Source: Manis javanica
Taxonomy: Eukaryota; Chordata; Mammalia; Pholidota; Manidae
Direction: 5' to 3'
NCBI RefSeq assembly: GCF_040802235.1
Contig: NC_133167.1
Location: 99,186,001 to 99,250,000 of the forward strand
DNA: 64,000 bases
Positions within the stretch are counted from its first letter, which is position 1. Each line of letters begins with the position of its first letter. The notes beneath the pieces are model-generated. The model saw only the letters and a program-made list of their open reading frames with translations, made no database searches and was not told the DNA's origin. Below are positions 1 through 9,839 of the stretch, one piece after another. Made by a program: the position numbers and the translations under genes.

Positions 1-118
1 TATCCGTTCCTTGTTGTAGAATATGTTGGCATTTTCTATTTTAATAGCTATTTCTAGGCGGCCAAGGTTAAAAGCTAGTTTCTTTTGTTTAAAATTTAGT
101 TGCAGGAATGGACATTTT

Positions 119-1152
119 TAAAAATTTTGTTATCATTAATCTATAATTACATGAAGAACATTATGTTTACTAGGGTCCCCCATTCACCAAGTCCCCCCCC
201 ACAAATCCCATTACAGTCATTGTCCATCAGTGTAGTAAGATGTTGTAGGATCACTACTTGTCTTCTCTGTGTTGCACAGCCCTCCCCATGCCCCCCCACC
301 TCACTATACATGCTAATCGTAATGCCCCCTTTCTTTTTCCCCGCCCTTGTCCCTCCCTTCCCACCCATTCTTCCCAGTCCCTTTCCCTTTGGTAACTGTT
401 AATCCATTGTTGGGTTCTGTGATTCTGCTGCTGTTTTGTTCCTTCAGTTTTTCTTTGTTCTTATACTCCACATATGAGTGAAATCATTTGGTACTTGTCT
501 TTCTCTGCCTGGCTTATTTCACTGAGCATAATACCCTCTAGCTCCATCCATGTTGTTGCAAATGGTAGGATTTGTTTTCTTCTTATGGCTGAATAGTATT
601 CCACTGTGTATGTGTACCACATCTTCTTTATCCATTCATCTACTGATGGACACTTAGGTTGCTTCCATTTCTTGGCTATTATAAATAGTGCTGTGATAAA
701 CATAAGGGTGCATATGTCTTTTTCAAACTGGGCTGCTGCATTCTTAGGGTAAATTCCTAAAAGTGTAATTCCTGGGTCAAATGGTATTTCTATTCTGAGC
801 TTTTTGAGGAACCTCCATACTACTTTCCATAGTGGTTGAACTAATTTACATTCCCACCAGCAGTGTAGGAGGGTTCCCCTTTCTCCACAACCTTGTCAAT
901 ATTTGTTGTTGCTTGTCTTTTGGATGGTAGCCATCCTTACTGGTGTGAGATGATATCTCATTGTGGTTTTAATTGGCATTTCTCTGATAACTAGCGATGT
1001 GGAGCATCTTTTCATGTGTCTGTTGGCCATCTGAATTTCTTTGGAGAACTGTCTGTTCAGCTCCTCTGCCCATTTTTTAATTGGATTATTTGCTTTTTGT
1101 TTGTTGAGGTGTATGAGCTCTTTATATATTTCGGATGTCAAGCCTTTATCAA
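119..1152 (-). mobile_element. 5'-truncated LINE-1 (3' end of ORF2 plus 3' UTR)
   Basis: Read on the minus strand, this is the last part of L1 ORF2 followed by the 3' UTR. The frame at 703-461 encodes a C-terminal ORF2 segment with the family's conserved run of an ALF-type start, QPKCP, WIKKMW, EYYSAI and a final ISLICG-like end. A second frame at 1141-896 gives the stretch just upstream. The two frames are not joined, so the element is dead. A C-rich 3' UTR lies at 170-380. The ends are marked by a direct repeat, GGAATGGACATTTT at 105-118 and GGAATGGAAATTTT at 1153-1166 (one mismatch). That is the target-site duplication expected from target-primed reverse transcription. The insert is about 1.03 kb, so heavily 5' truncated. 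The T-rich bases after 118 are the remains of the A-tail. It looks younger than most repeats here. Confidence 0.9.
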
Positions 1153-1166
1153 GGAATGGAAATTTT

Positions 1167-1649
1167 ATATGGTTAGAGAAGAGGAAAAAGAAAATGAAAC
1201 TGGAAACCTTAAATTAAAATTGTGACTAAATCAAATCAGAAATCATTTTTCACATAAAAGGCCTTCCCTTTGTAACAAACCAAATCTGATAAGAAATCTA
1301 TAGTGACAAATACCTTCTTTTCAAAGTCTAATACAAGTGGCATTTGATGTTTTTGGAAGCTGGTTATAAACAACTTTAAATAAAATGCTCTTGTAATTTA
1401 AGTTCTGTTAAAGACTGTAAGTAGAGCTTTGCAGAAAAAAATTCTTGAAGACTGATAACTGGAGCTGCACAATTTTGAAATGGTATTTTCCTTAGAGGGC
1501 AAGCTAATGTGTACAGTGACAGGTCTTTTGCAGGGCTAAAGAGGAAGTAGAAATAGTTAGACTTACAAAAAGTATCATGAGCAAAAAAGCAGACAAAAAT
1601 TCCCTTAATTTTTAATGTCAAAGAATGTTACTTGAAAGTGACTTAGGTT
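1167..1649. other. Unannotated AT-rich sequence
   Basis: Flanks the first L1. I see no repeat family I can name and no credible coding frame. The 81-codon minus-strand frame at 1621-1376 has no recognisable domain. Confidence 0.5.
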
Positions 1650-1971
1650 AATTTGGGGAAATAATTTTACCTAGGATGAAGTTATACATATTTTATCTAG
1701 GTCTGTGTTGACAGATAGTTTATATGAAAATTTGTAACATTAAATAAGGATAATTATATATAATCTATAAAAATTATATATATGTAATGTAAACATTAAT
1801 GTAACCTATATATAAATATAAATTTATATAGATATAAATATTTATATGTATATACAGTTGATTCTTGTTATTCATGGCAGTTGGGTTCCTTAAAGTTCAG
1901 CTGCCAATGCTGAATCAGCAAATTATTTGGGGAAATAATTTTACTTAGAATAAAGTTATACATATTTTATC
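1650..1971 (+). repeat. 48-bp direct repeat pair, copies at 1650-1697 and 1924-1971
   Basis: The 48-base block beginning ATTTGGGGAAATAATTTTAC occurs twice in the same orientation, 274 bp apart, with three mismatches, all purine-purine or pyrimidine-pyrimidine changes. Between the copies lies a very AT-rich stretch (about 1740-1853) and the left end of a Tigger-like element. The second copy falls inside that element's apparent span, so this is a local duplication and not the element's own repeat. Confidence 0.85.
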
Positions 1972-2479
1972 TTTCTATTTTTCATTGCTTTGAGGGGGAC
2001 TATGTATACTTATATACATGTCTTACATAGGTGATGAAGTCTTAAATCCTGAAGTTCCTCTCCTGGTATGTTCTATTTTCTTTCTCTAATTTCTAGAATT
2101 TTTTTTTTCTATTCTATTTTGCTAAAAAGAAAATGTATTCCTGAAGTGTTAAGAGACTTGCGTGAGGCTGCTCCACCAACAGGTGCCAGAGTTGGGATTT
2201 AAGTACACATCCAGGCAGCCCCAGAGCTGGAGTGTCGGGCACGATGCTGGGCAGTGCTGTCCCCTGGCTCCATCCTCTGTCCTCTGTGCGACAGCTAAAA
2301 GAAGACAGAGGTCGCCTCCTTGACCTCATATGAAGCAGAGGACTTATTTTTTCCCCACTCTGTGCGTGTCCATAAATGACCAAGAAAGCACCACAAGTAC
2401 CGATTTGGGGGTTCTAAGTAAATTTTAGTGAATAGGTGACTCTGTAAATATCGAATCCATGAATAATAAGGATGGACTG
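1855..2479. mobile_element. Tigger-like non-autonomous DNA transposon (TA target sites)
   Basis: The ends form imperfect terminal inverted repeats. The left end reads CAGTTGATTCTTGTTATTCA and the reverse complement of the right end reads CAGTCCATCCTTATTATTCA. Both are flanked by TA (1853-1854 and 2480-2481), as in Tc1/mariner-type elements. The CAGT terminus fits the TcMar-Tigger group. No transposase frame is present, so it was mobilised in trans if the reading is right. The interior holds a MIR-like stretch (about 2140-2260) and one copy of the local 48-bp repeat, so the interior has been rearranged. Sure of the inverted ends, less so of the family. Confidence 0.6.
2140..2262 (-). repeat. 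MIR SINE fragment
   Basis: The run around 2186-2215 (gccagagttgggattt, then ccaggcag) matches the reverse complement of the MIR core, which typically reads GCAGAGCTGGGATTTGAACC followed by CAGGCAGTCTGG. It is diverged and lies inside the Tigger-like element. Confidence 0.55.
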
Positions 2480-2481
2480 TA

Positions 2482-3452
2482 GTTAACCCAGGGAGCCACT
2501 CACAGTATTTACCAACTAGTACCGGGCATGGTAATGATACTTAGGCATGGACTATGAGAATGCGTGTCAGCAGTAATCGATGTGGCTGCGTCGGCCTGTG
2601 CTATCATCCTGAGTTACCCCAACTGTCAAAGTCTAAAAGCTTTCAAAAACATATTTCTGGTTTTTCACTTAAGACTGCATTTCTGGAGCAGTTTTATGTC
2701 TGCACAGGTGTACTAGATAACTGCACTTTCCTAATTTTTTGACTTTATACAAAGGCTTACAGGCTTATTCCATTTAATTTTTGATATATAAACTCTGAAA
2801 AAATATTACTATCATTTTTTCCCTTTTACTCTCCAGCCCATTTTATTGCTTAATTTATTTTCATTTAAAAAGCTTAAAAATTTGTATTTGGTTTAAACAC
2901 AATAATGATCACAAGTATCTGAAGATAAGTGGGTTTCAGTAAAAATATCTGTGAATCAACTATCTGTGAATAACTCCCAGAATACGGGTAAATGAGGTTA
3001 ATTGTTTCACTTTATACACTATATTCTTTCAGTAGCTTGTGGTTAATTACATTCCTCCAGAAAACACTTTTAATTTTGATTTAAAGATTTCACAGTCCAA
3101 GGGGCAGCAATACCATTTATTTAATTTTTATTTTTGTAGGTAATTTCAATGGAAACTTTAAATTCTACATGTTTATAAAAGATACTTGATAAATCTTAAA
3201 GTGTGAGCTATGAATTTTCTGTACATAGTGAACACTGGTAATTATTCCCAATCTATTTCCCAAAATGAACTAAATTAATTACAAATAAAGTGTCAGTACT
3301 TTATTAATATTCTACTTGAAAACTTTCCTCCTGATAGTGGGTGTTTATAGCTTCTTATTTCACCCTCCACTTTCTAGTAAAAATGTTTTCCCCTCATGTT
3401 GAGATTTTGATTTCATACATTCAATTTTAATAGCAGAGAAGGTATTCAAGAA
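2482..3452. other. Unannotated AT-rich sequence
   Basis: No gene or nameable repeat. A small imperfect tandem of ATCTGTGAA occurs at about 2947-2970, and 2930-3000 vaguely resembles the end of a DNA transposon. I could not pair it with a partner. Confidence 0.4.
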
Positions 3453-3467
3453 ATATATCTGCTCTAA

Positions 3468-4647
3468 TTTTTTTCCTGGACACATCTCCTTAGGCAAAGG
3501 AAACAAAATTAAAAATTAACAAGTGAGACTACATCAAACTAAAAAGCTTCTGTACAGCAAAGGACACCAGCAGAACAAAAAGGCAATCTGCAGTATGGGA
3601 GAATATATTTGTAAACTATTTATCCAGAATGTGGTTAACTTTTGAAACATATAAAGCACTCATATGCCTCAATACGACAAAAAATAACCTAATTAAAAAA
3701 TGAACAGAGGACCTGAACAGACATTTTTCCAAAGAAGAAATACAGATGGTCAACAGGCACATGTCAAGATGTTCCACATCACTAATCACCAGAGAAGTCC
3801 AAATCAAAACCACAATGAGGTATCACTTCACACCAGTTAGAATGGTCCCTGTCCGGAAGACAAGAAATAACAACCTGTTGGAGAGGATGTGGAGAAATGG
3901 GAACCCTCCTACGTTGGTGGGAATGTCAATTGGTACAGCCACGGTGGAAAGTAGTATGGAGGTTCCTCAAAAACCTAAAAATGGAAAGACCATATAATCA
4001 GCAATTCCACTTCTAGGAACTTACCCAGAAAAAAAAAAATCCATGATTTGAAAATATATATGCATCCCTATGTTTATTGCCTCATTATTTATAATAGCTA
4101 AGCTATGGAAACAACCTAAGTGTTCATCAATAGATGAATGGATAAAGAAGATGTGGTACATATATACAATAGGATATTACTCAGTCATTAAAAAAAAGAA
4201 ATCCTGCCATTTGCAACAACATGGATGGATCTAGAGGGTATTATGCCAAGTGAAATGAGCCAGGTGGACAAAGACAAATGCCATATGATTTCACTTACTT
4301 GTGGAATCCAAAAACAAAACAAAACAAAATGAACAAAATAGCAGTAGACTCATAGACACTGAGAAGGGACAAGTGGTTACCCTTGGGGAGGGGTTGGGGT
4401 CGGTGGGTAGAGAGGATGAGGGGGGATAAAGGGGCATAAAAATTCTCAATCATAATGTAAGTTGGTCACAGGGATGGAAGTGCAGCAGGGAGAATATAGT
4501 CAGTGATTCTATAACATCTTCGTATGTCGACAGATAGTAACTGCACTAGAGTGGGTGAGAATTTAATAATATGGGTAACTGTTGAACCACTGTGTGGTAT
4601 ACTCGAAACCAATATAAGATTGTATATCATTGATACTTCAATAATAT
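3468..4647 (+). mobile_element. 5'-truncated LINE-1 (ORF2 C-terminal region and 3' UTR)
   Basis: Plus-strand L1 remnant. It begins in the ORF2 segment that codes for the run before the C-terminus (CATCAAACTAAAAAGCTTCT near 3533). It continues through the LQWIKKMWYIY-type motif at about 4132-4180 and the 'tattatgccaagtgaaatgagccag' end of ORF2. It finishes in a 3' UTR with a G-rich patch at 4378-4432 and an AT-rich tail. One 83-codon piece of ORF2 (3746-3997) stays open and the rest is broken. Direct repeats ATATATCTGCTCTAA (3453-3467) and ATATATCTCCTCTAA (4648-4662) flank it with one mismatch and fit a target-site duplication. It is an L1MA/L1MB-like type by 3' UTR and looks older than the first L1. 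Confidence 0.85.
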
Positions 4648-4662
4648 ATATATCTCCTCTAA

Positions 4663-5060
4663 AATAAATAAAAGTCTTAGAATAGGCTGGTGGGTGCCTC
4701 TGGCAGCTGAAACAGGGCAAGTGGCCTACACACACCCCTCTTGTGCTGCAGTAGGACCCTGAGACCTCCATCCCCCATGGAGTCTGAAATACTGAAAATT
4801 GTGGGCATGTCTGAGACAGTGACACAGAACAAAGGAACAGCCATTGGACCTGAAACAGGAAAAGATACCCCCACACAAGATGATAAACCTGGCCCAAGCT
4901 GTGTGCACTCTCTATCTCTCGGTGAGGAAGTATTCCAGGTCCAGGGCCCATTCCTACACGGCTGAGAGGCGGTAGAAATGCTACACACGAGAGACTGTCT
5001 TTCCCAAGACCCCATGAACAGCTAAGCCCCACAGAAAACCAGAAACTCCTCCCAAATAAA
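4663..5060. other. GC-richer unassigned segment
   Basis: Directly downstream of the L1 target-site duplication, this stretch has a clearly higher GC content than its flanks and reads open for long distances on the minus strand (188 codons from 5032, running into the L1 3' UTR). The three overlapping minus-strand frames here are typical of GC-rich non-coding DNA. No domain is recognisable. It may be an old retroposed or LTR fragment, but I cannot name it. Confidence 0.4.
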
Positions 5061-5764
5061 ATAAATGAATATAATCCTTGGGAAAAACTATGCTACTTCA
5101 GCAATCTCTGTGATATATTGTATTGAATTTACTTTGATTATTCATAAAATTGGCATCATAAAGCTATGAATGCAGAAAAATCTGGAATCTGATGATAAAG
5201 TTGACTTCATTTTTAATCATGGATGGACTGAACTAAAATATATGCATAGTCTCATTACCTGTAAAGCAATAAAGGCATTTCCTATGACTTTTTAAATACA
5301 TATCATCACATCCTCAAGTAACAGGATGGCAACAATTGCTGTTTGTTGATACCTGCTGGCAGGAGAATTTGAGTGCCAGATGTGATCGGATGGGCCATAG
5401 GGCTTGAGGACATGCAGAATTACACTATGAACATCTTATGATGAAGGAAAGAAGTTCAGAAAGCAGTATAACATTTTCCTTATTATATACACTGGATTTG
5501 AAAAAAAAAAGCATTTGACATCATAACTCTGTCTAGAATCTGGCACATACATAATACTACATAAATCTGGACATCTCAGTAACCTTATTAAATTCAAAAA
5601 ATGTCTCTCAATCCCCAAAGGCAAAAAGCAGATCTGTTTCTTTCTGATAGTTCAGGTGGCAGATAAGAAGAAACTTGGAAGCAAATTTTAGAAGGTACTT
5701 CTTCTCTTTCAGCTTTGTCATCTATAGAAATAATTGAAGTCCTTGAAATGTTTATCCACAAATG
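5061..5764. other. Unannotated sequence
   Basis: AT-rich DNA with no recognised repeat or coding frame. Confidence 0.4.
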
Positions 5765-5888
5765 ACTATAGTTCCAAACTCAAATCTCACAATCTAATTT
5801 GAGCAACATAAGTTAATATGACATATTCAAGCCTGATTAGCAAAGTGGAATCACACCTGTGCATATTATGTAACAGAATGAGACAGAA

Positions 5889-5921
5889 ATGATACCCTAC
5901 CCTATGTCACCCTATGTCACA
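5889..5921 (+). repeat. Short tandem repeat of a 10-bp unit
   Basis: ACCCTATGTC is repeated twice in a row with a partial third unit before it. It is a minor local slippage product. Confidence 0.7.
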
Positions 5922-5962
5922 GAAACACGTGTGAAAACACAGTTTAAGAAAAGATCCTCATT

Positions 5963-6398
5963 ACAACACTAAACTATGTTTTCTAACTTTATCTTGCATC
6001 TACCTACCACTTCAGCATTTTATTAAAAATAAAAATAATAATAATAATAAAGGGAGAAATGTGGGATCCACATATAAATCAAGTATAAAAATCAAACGAA
6101 TATTCATATTTGACCTGATTGTTTATAGTTCATAATGCGTGATCAAAACCGAAAGTTTCTGTGATGAATGCCCTTGTACTGTTCACCATGTAAGAACTTA
6201 CTCACTATGTAAGAATTCGTTCACCATGTAAGAACTTGTTCGTTATGCTTCAGAAGATTGGAGACTGACGAGAATTAGGCTTGAGATGGATTAATGATTG
6301 TGCATTGAGCATTGACCCCCCTGTACAGAATTTTATTGTTGTTAACAACCATTTGATCAATAAATATGAGAGATGACCTCTCAAAAAAAAAAAAAAAA
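5963..6398 (+). mobile_element. Short polyadenylated retroposon, copy 1 (family X)
   Basis: A 436-bp non-coding insert ending in an A-tail. It shares its sequence with 13739-14130. In order it contains a T-rich leader (5965-6020), an AAT microsatellite, the purine run AAGGGAGAAATGTGGGATCC (about 6050-6069), a 19-bp tandem repeat (6181-6237), a perfect palindrome GTTGTTAACAAC, an AATAAA signal at 6359-6364, and the 3' end GAGAGATGACCTCTC before the A-tail. TSD and tail show mobilisation by L1 machinery. It starts at an internal point compared with copy 2, so it is 5' truncated. No open frame of note is present. It could be a lineage-specific SINE-like element, the 3' end of a LINE, or a retroposed transcript. 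I could not decide, and the TG...CA limits also allow an LTR-derived tail. Confidence 0.85.
6181..6248 (+). repeat. 19-bp tandem repeat inside retroposon copy 1
   Basis: The unit GTTCACCATGTAAGAACTT occurs three times in a row with a few changes, followed by a degenerate partial unit (GTTCGTTATG). Copy 2 of the retroposon has only two full units plus the same partial one. Confidence 0.85.
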
Positions 6399-6415
6399 AA
6401 GAAAAGATCCTCATT

Positions 6416-7610
6416 GAAGATAATTAGCTAAAAATTAATACCTTTTACCATCAATAAAGCATGGTGTTAGATGTATTAGATTTCAGATAAAAGTTAAGAT
6501 CTAGACCGCTGTGTTCAATGATTCATTTTTCTATACCCATAGAATGGAGAACCTATGCAAACTAGGAATGACTTTTAAGGTCACCAACATACAGTCCTCG
6601 GTAACGTTTCACTCATGTCCTTGCTGCATGGTCCCTAGGCTGATCTGGTCCCCAAATCTGTACTTCCCTCACATAACACATCACCTCTGAGTTTACCAAA
6701 AAAGATGCCCAACTCCTCTGGCTAAAAATTATTACTCAAATTTTAAAAAATAGAAGATGCTGCATGGTATTTTATTAAACCACTTCATTTGTTTACAACT
6801 TTCCCACATATTTTCTTTGAATGTAAAACCAAAACAATGTATTGGAGCTGCAAGTTTGCTGAACAGTCCTTTCCCTGTGAAGCTCATAGTGTTTCTGAAG
6901 TACTGCAGCAGAATCTAAAGAAAATATTAGACAAAGAAGAAGCGCTTCTAGTAAAATGAGAGATTTGAGTTTGGAACTATAGTAGTTTACATGTGAGAAG
7001 GTTGCTGATCACACACAGGAGCAAACAGGACAAATGGCAATTACACATGGCGTTGTTTTCTTAGTTTCCTTAGTGGTCTGTGCACTTAGATAAAAAGCAA
7101 TTGCTGAACAGAGGGATGTTATTTCAATATGATTAATTGAGTGAGTAGGTTTGCAAAGTCTACATGTGTGATAAAACATCAAGCTTTCATCAAAAGTATT
7201 TTTGAGAAAACACACTTTTTTTTGCTATTCTCTTTTCATCCAAATTAAATATAAAAGTTGTATCATTGTAGACTGTGAAAATGATTATCAACGTATGTTT
7301 TTCAACATACAAGGAAATGCCATGCTCATTACTAAAAGCACATGAGCTAAATGGTGAGTTTTTTTCCCTCTCACACATCACTAAAGGTTTTTTAAGAGAA
7401 CAGTTTTCCTGAGACCTTTTTATGTGTCATCTTATTTTTAATAACTGTAGTGGTTATCTGTATCATCATCACAATTTGGCTGCAAATGTGTTAAGACTGA
7501 TGAAAAGTTCAAGATGTGTAACTAGAAATTTTGACTACCTTGCTGCAGTTATGATTAAACCTCTTAATTAATCTGTAAAGAAATGGATCTGTTGGTTGGG
7601 AGAAATTTGA
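6416..7610. other. Unannotated sequence
   Basis: Apart from the right arm of the inverted repeat at 6960-6983, nothing recognisable was seen. Minus-strand frames of 63-68 codons around 7009-7381 have no domain and lie in AT-rich DNA. Confidence 0.4.
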
Positions 7611-7611
7611 T

Positions 7612-7745
7612 TTTGGAGACAAGAGGACTGACTTTGAATATGTGCTCCTCCACTTACTCTATGATGAGGTTCTTAAAAGGATTGGGGACTGAGCATAAGG
7701 TAGGTGCTCAGCACAGCAGTAGATAGTAAACAGTAGGCATTATTG
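7612..7745 (+). repeat. MIR SINE fragment
   Basis: Features such as 'ctccacttactctatga', 'taggtgctcagcaca' and 'agtaaacagtaggcatt' follow the order of the MIR 3' half (cactta...tgtg, then agtgcctggcacatagtaggtgct). It is diverged. Confidence 0.5.
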
Positions 7746-8089
7746 TGAACTCACCTCTTACATCGATCCATTCTTATCCAGCAAATAAGATACATCATTA
7801 GAACTACATAGTGATGTTAAGGATTAGATTCTTGTTTCATCCATTCTCATAGTCTGTCTTTAATAGAGGCCTCAAAATGTGTTTTGTGGAAGAACATTTT
7901 TGGCTTCCATGACACATGCAAAAATATGAAGGAAAGTTCCTCTGAGATCCCCATTTCCCATTATAAATCACTATAGACTTATTATCCACTATTTAGTCAA
8001 CAAACAATAGGAAAACAAGTTTTCCTACTTACAGGTGCAGGGTTTTTGCTGATTGTTTCTAGGAGGCACAAAAGAAACGATATGTTCAT

Positions 8090-8170
8090 CTTCTCTGGAG
8101 TCTTACAGTCTACTAGAAAGAGAAGGCATACAAATAAACGACTTTAATGCAAAGCATGATTCAGAAAACA
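8090..8170 (+). repeat. LINE-2-like fragment
   Basis: 'gagtcttacagtctactaga' followed by 'acaaataaacgactttaa' resembles the L2 segment usually reading gagcttacagtctagtgggg then acaaataattacaa. It is short and diverged. Confidence 0.4.
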
Positions 8171-8629
8171 ATGAGTAATAAATATGAATGCATGTGTATG
8201 GTGTGAGAAGTTTAATGTGCAGGTATGTTGACTCAAGGAGATCTAGTAGATTAGGGACCAAGGGACTTCACGAGAGCGGGACTCATCCTGGGGAATCATA
8301 AACACACATGTCTCTAGGAGGGACCTGAGTTGGTTGGCAAAGGAGAGGGATGGTTTTGAGTATATCACAGTATATAGTACTCACCTTTTCCTCACGTGTA
8401 AAATCCGTATACATAGGCTCATCCTGGAGAAGGACACCAAAATAAAGGAATAAATCAAAATGAATGCATGTGTCAATCAAATAGTTTGCAAAGATGGTGC
8501 AAGTCTACCTTGCTTAATATTTTGGACAAGTGATGTGTCTTAATATATGAGTAATATCCACTGCAAAATCAAGAAAGCACAGAAAAATATAAATAAGAAA
8601 ACAGAACTCATTACTCTCGTTTTCAGAAA

Positions 8630-9420
8630 TAATCACTTATGAATGTTACTTCCAGATAATTTTAAAGGTATTTGAATGGATATAGACAACTTTTTTTTAG
8701 TTTTCTAAAAATAGATACATATCACATATAACTTTTATAAAGTTTTGTTTCCTCGTAACAATATATCAGACACTTTTTATTCCTTCACTTAAATGGGCTA
8801 CCTATGGCTCTTTACACTTTTTTTCCTGACTCAAGGAGATCTCTCTATCTCTCTATCTCTTTAGGATAAATGCTTTGAATTCTTGGGCAAAAAAAGGGCA
8901 TATTTAAAATTTCTGTAAATATATTCCAATCTAGAAAGGTTGTGCTAATTGGTACTTCCAGCAAATTTGGAAATGTGTTTGCCAGTGACTTCCCCTTAGT
9001 GTGTGGAGGAATGAGCACTTGCACACAGATTATAGATTTAAAAAAAAAATCAGTATTTTGTTTCTGTCTTGATAAAGAAACATGGCATTTTATTATTTAA
9101 AATTAGTTGTAAAATCACTGTTAGAGTTGAAGAGTTTTAAGTACATTTTTAAGTGAAAATTGGCTCTTTATTTTTCTAACTTTAGCAATTGTTTTTCATG
9201 AATTTAGCCCATCTGTTTGGTTTAATGTATTGATGAGTTTTAAGAGTTCTTTATAATTTTGCAATATTGGTTTCAAGGTTCCAGTAATCCTATTATGTTT
9301 TATATTTTCAATCTTAAAGTATATCTCCTTTTTAAAATTCCTGATATTGTACCTTGTATCTTATTTGCTTTTTTCTCAGTTCTCTTAGCTTATCTTGTTT
9401 ATCTGTAATATCTATAAATC
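8630..9420 (-). mobile_element. Old LINE-1 remnant
   Basis: Minus-orientation signals include 'aatctagaaaggttgtgcta' (the place usually reading ccaaaaaggttgtaccaatt) and 'gatgagttttaagagttctt' with 'tataattttgcaatattggt' (the stretch usually reading taagagctctttatatatta). Their order is right for an L1M-type ORF2 3' region. The sequence is very diverged and coding capacity is lost. A CTAT microsatellite sits within it at 8842-8862. Confidence 0.45.
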
Positions 9421-9839
9421 TATAACATCATATATATAGATAGAAAGAATGGCGCACACTCTCCCCTGACGTGGTGTCAGTGTAACGTTGGTAATGGTCA
9501 TACCCACATCATATGTCAAACACACATTAAATTTTGACAAAGTTTCCATTTGACTTTAGTAAGAGAAATAGAAATTATAGAAAAGCTAATGGAAAGATCT
9601 GGAAGATTACTAAAAAAAAAAATTAAAAAACCTGAAGGATTTCAAAAGGGGGAAGGGTGTTTTGGTGGTGGGGACTGCTCAATTATACATAAATAAGAAA
9701 AAAAGAAGAAATATGGTCAAGATCCCAGCTCTGGAGTTGAAGGCATTCTAACAGACATAGCAAGTGCAGAAGGAAGGGAGGAATGAGCCAGAACAGTACA
9801 AGGAAGTGGCAAAAATAAAAGACTAGGAACCTGATGGAG

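Larger units (their letters stand above)
5946..6415 (+). repeat. 17-bp target-site duplication of retroposon copy 1
   Basis: AAGAAAAGATCCTCATT at 5946-5962 is repeated exactly at 6399-6415. The left copy is preceded by TT, giving a TT/AAGAAA nick site close to the L1 endonuclease consensus TT/AAAA. This fixes the limits of the insert at 5963-6398. Confidence 0.95.
5765..6983. repeat. Perfect 24-bp inverted repeat, arms at 5765-5788 and 6960-6983
   Basis: The left arm starts ACTATAGTTCCAAACTCAAA. The right arm at 6960-6983 is its exact reverse complement over all 24 bases. Outside this core the match stops. The arms are 1171 bp apart. Retroposon copy 1 and its extra TSD copy account for about 453 bp of the spacer, so before that insertion the arms were about 720 bp apart. 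No transposase or known terminal repeat is evident. Confidence 0.85.

Noticed and set aside
461..703. 80-codon minus-strand frame with a protein-like composition
   Set aside because: It is the C-terminal piece of L1 ORF2 in a truncated element, not a host gene.
4466..5032. Longest frame in the window (188 codons, minus strand)
   Set aside because: It runs from an unassigned GC-rich block into the L1 3' UTR antisense, overlaps other open frames, and shows no domain.
6181..6248. Short regular repeats that might suggest a CRISPR-like array
   Set aside because: The 19-bp units are directly tandem with no spacers, sit inside a retroposon, and the DNA is mammalian.
8230..8843. TGACTCAAGGAGATCT repeated at 8230-8245 and 8828-8843
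   Set aside because: A 16-base match is expected about by chance in a 64-kb window and no homology extends beyond it.
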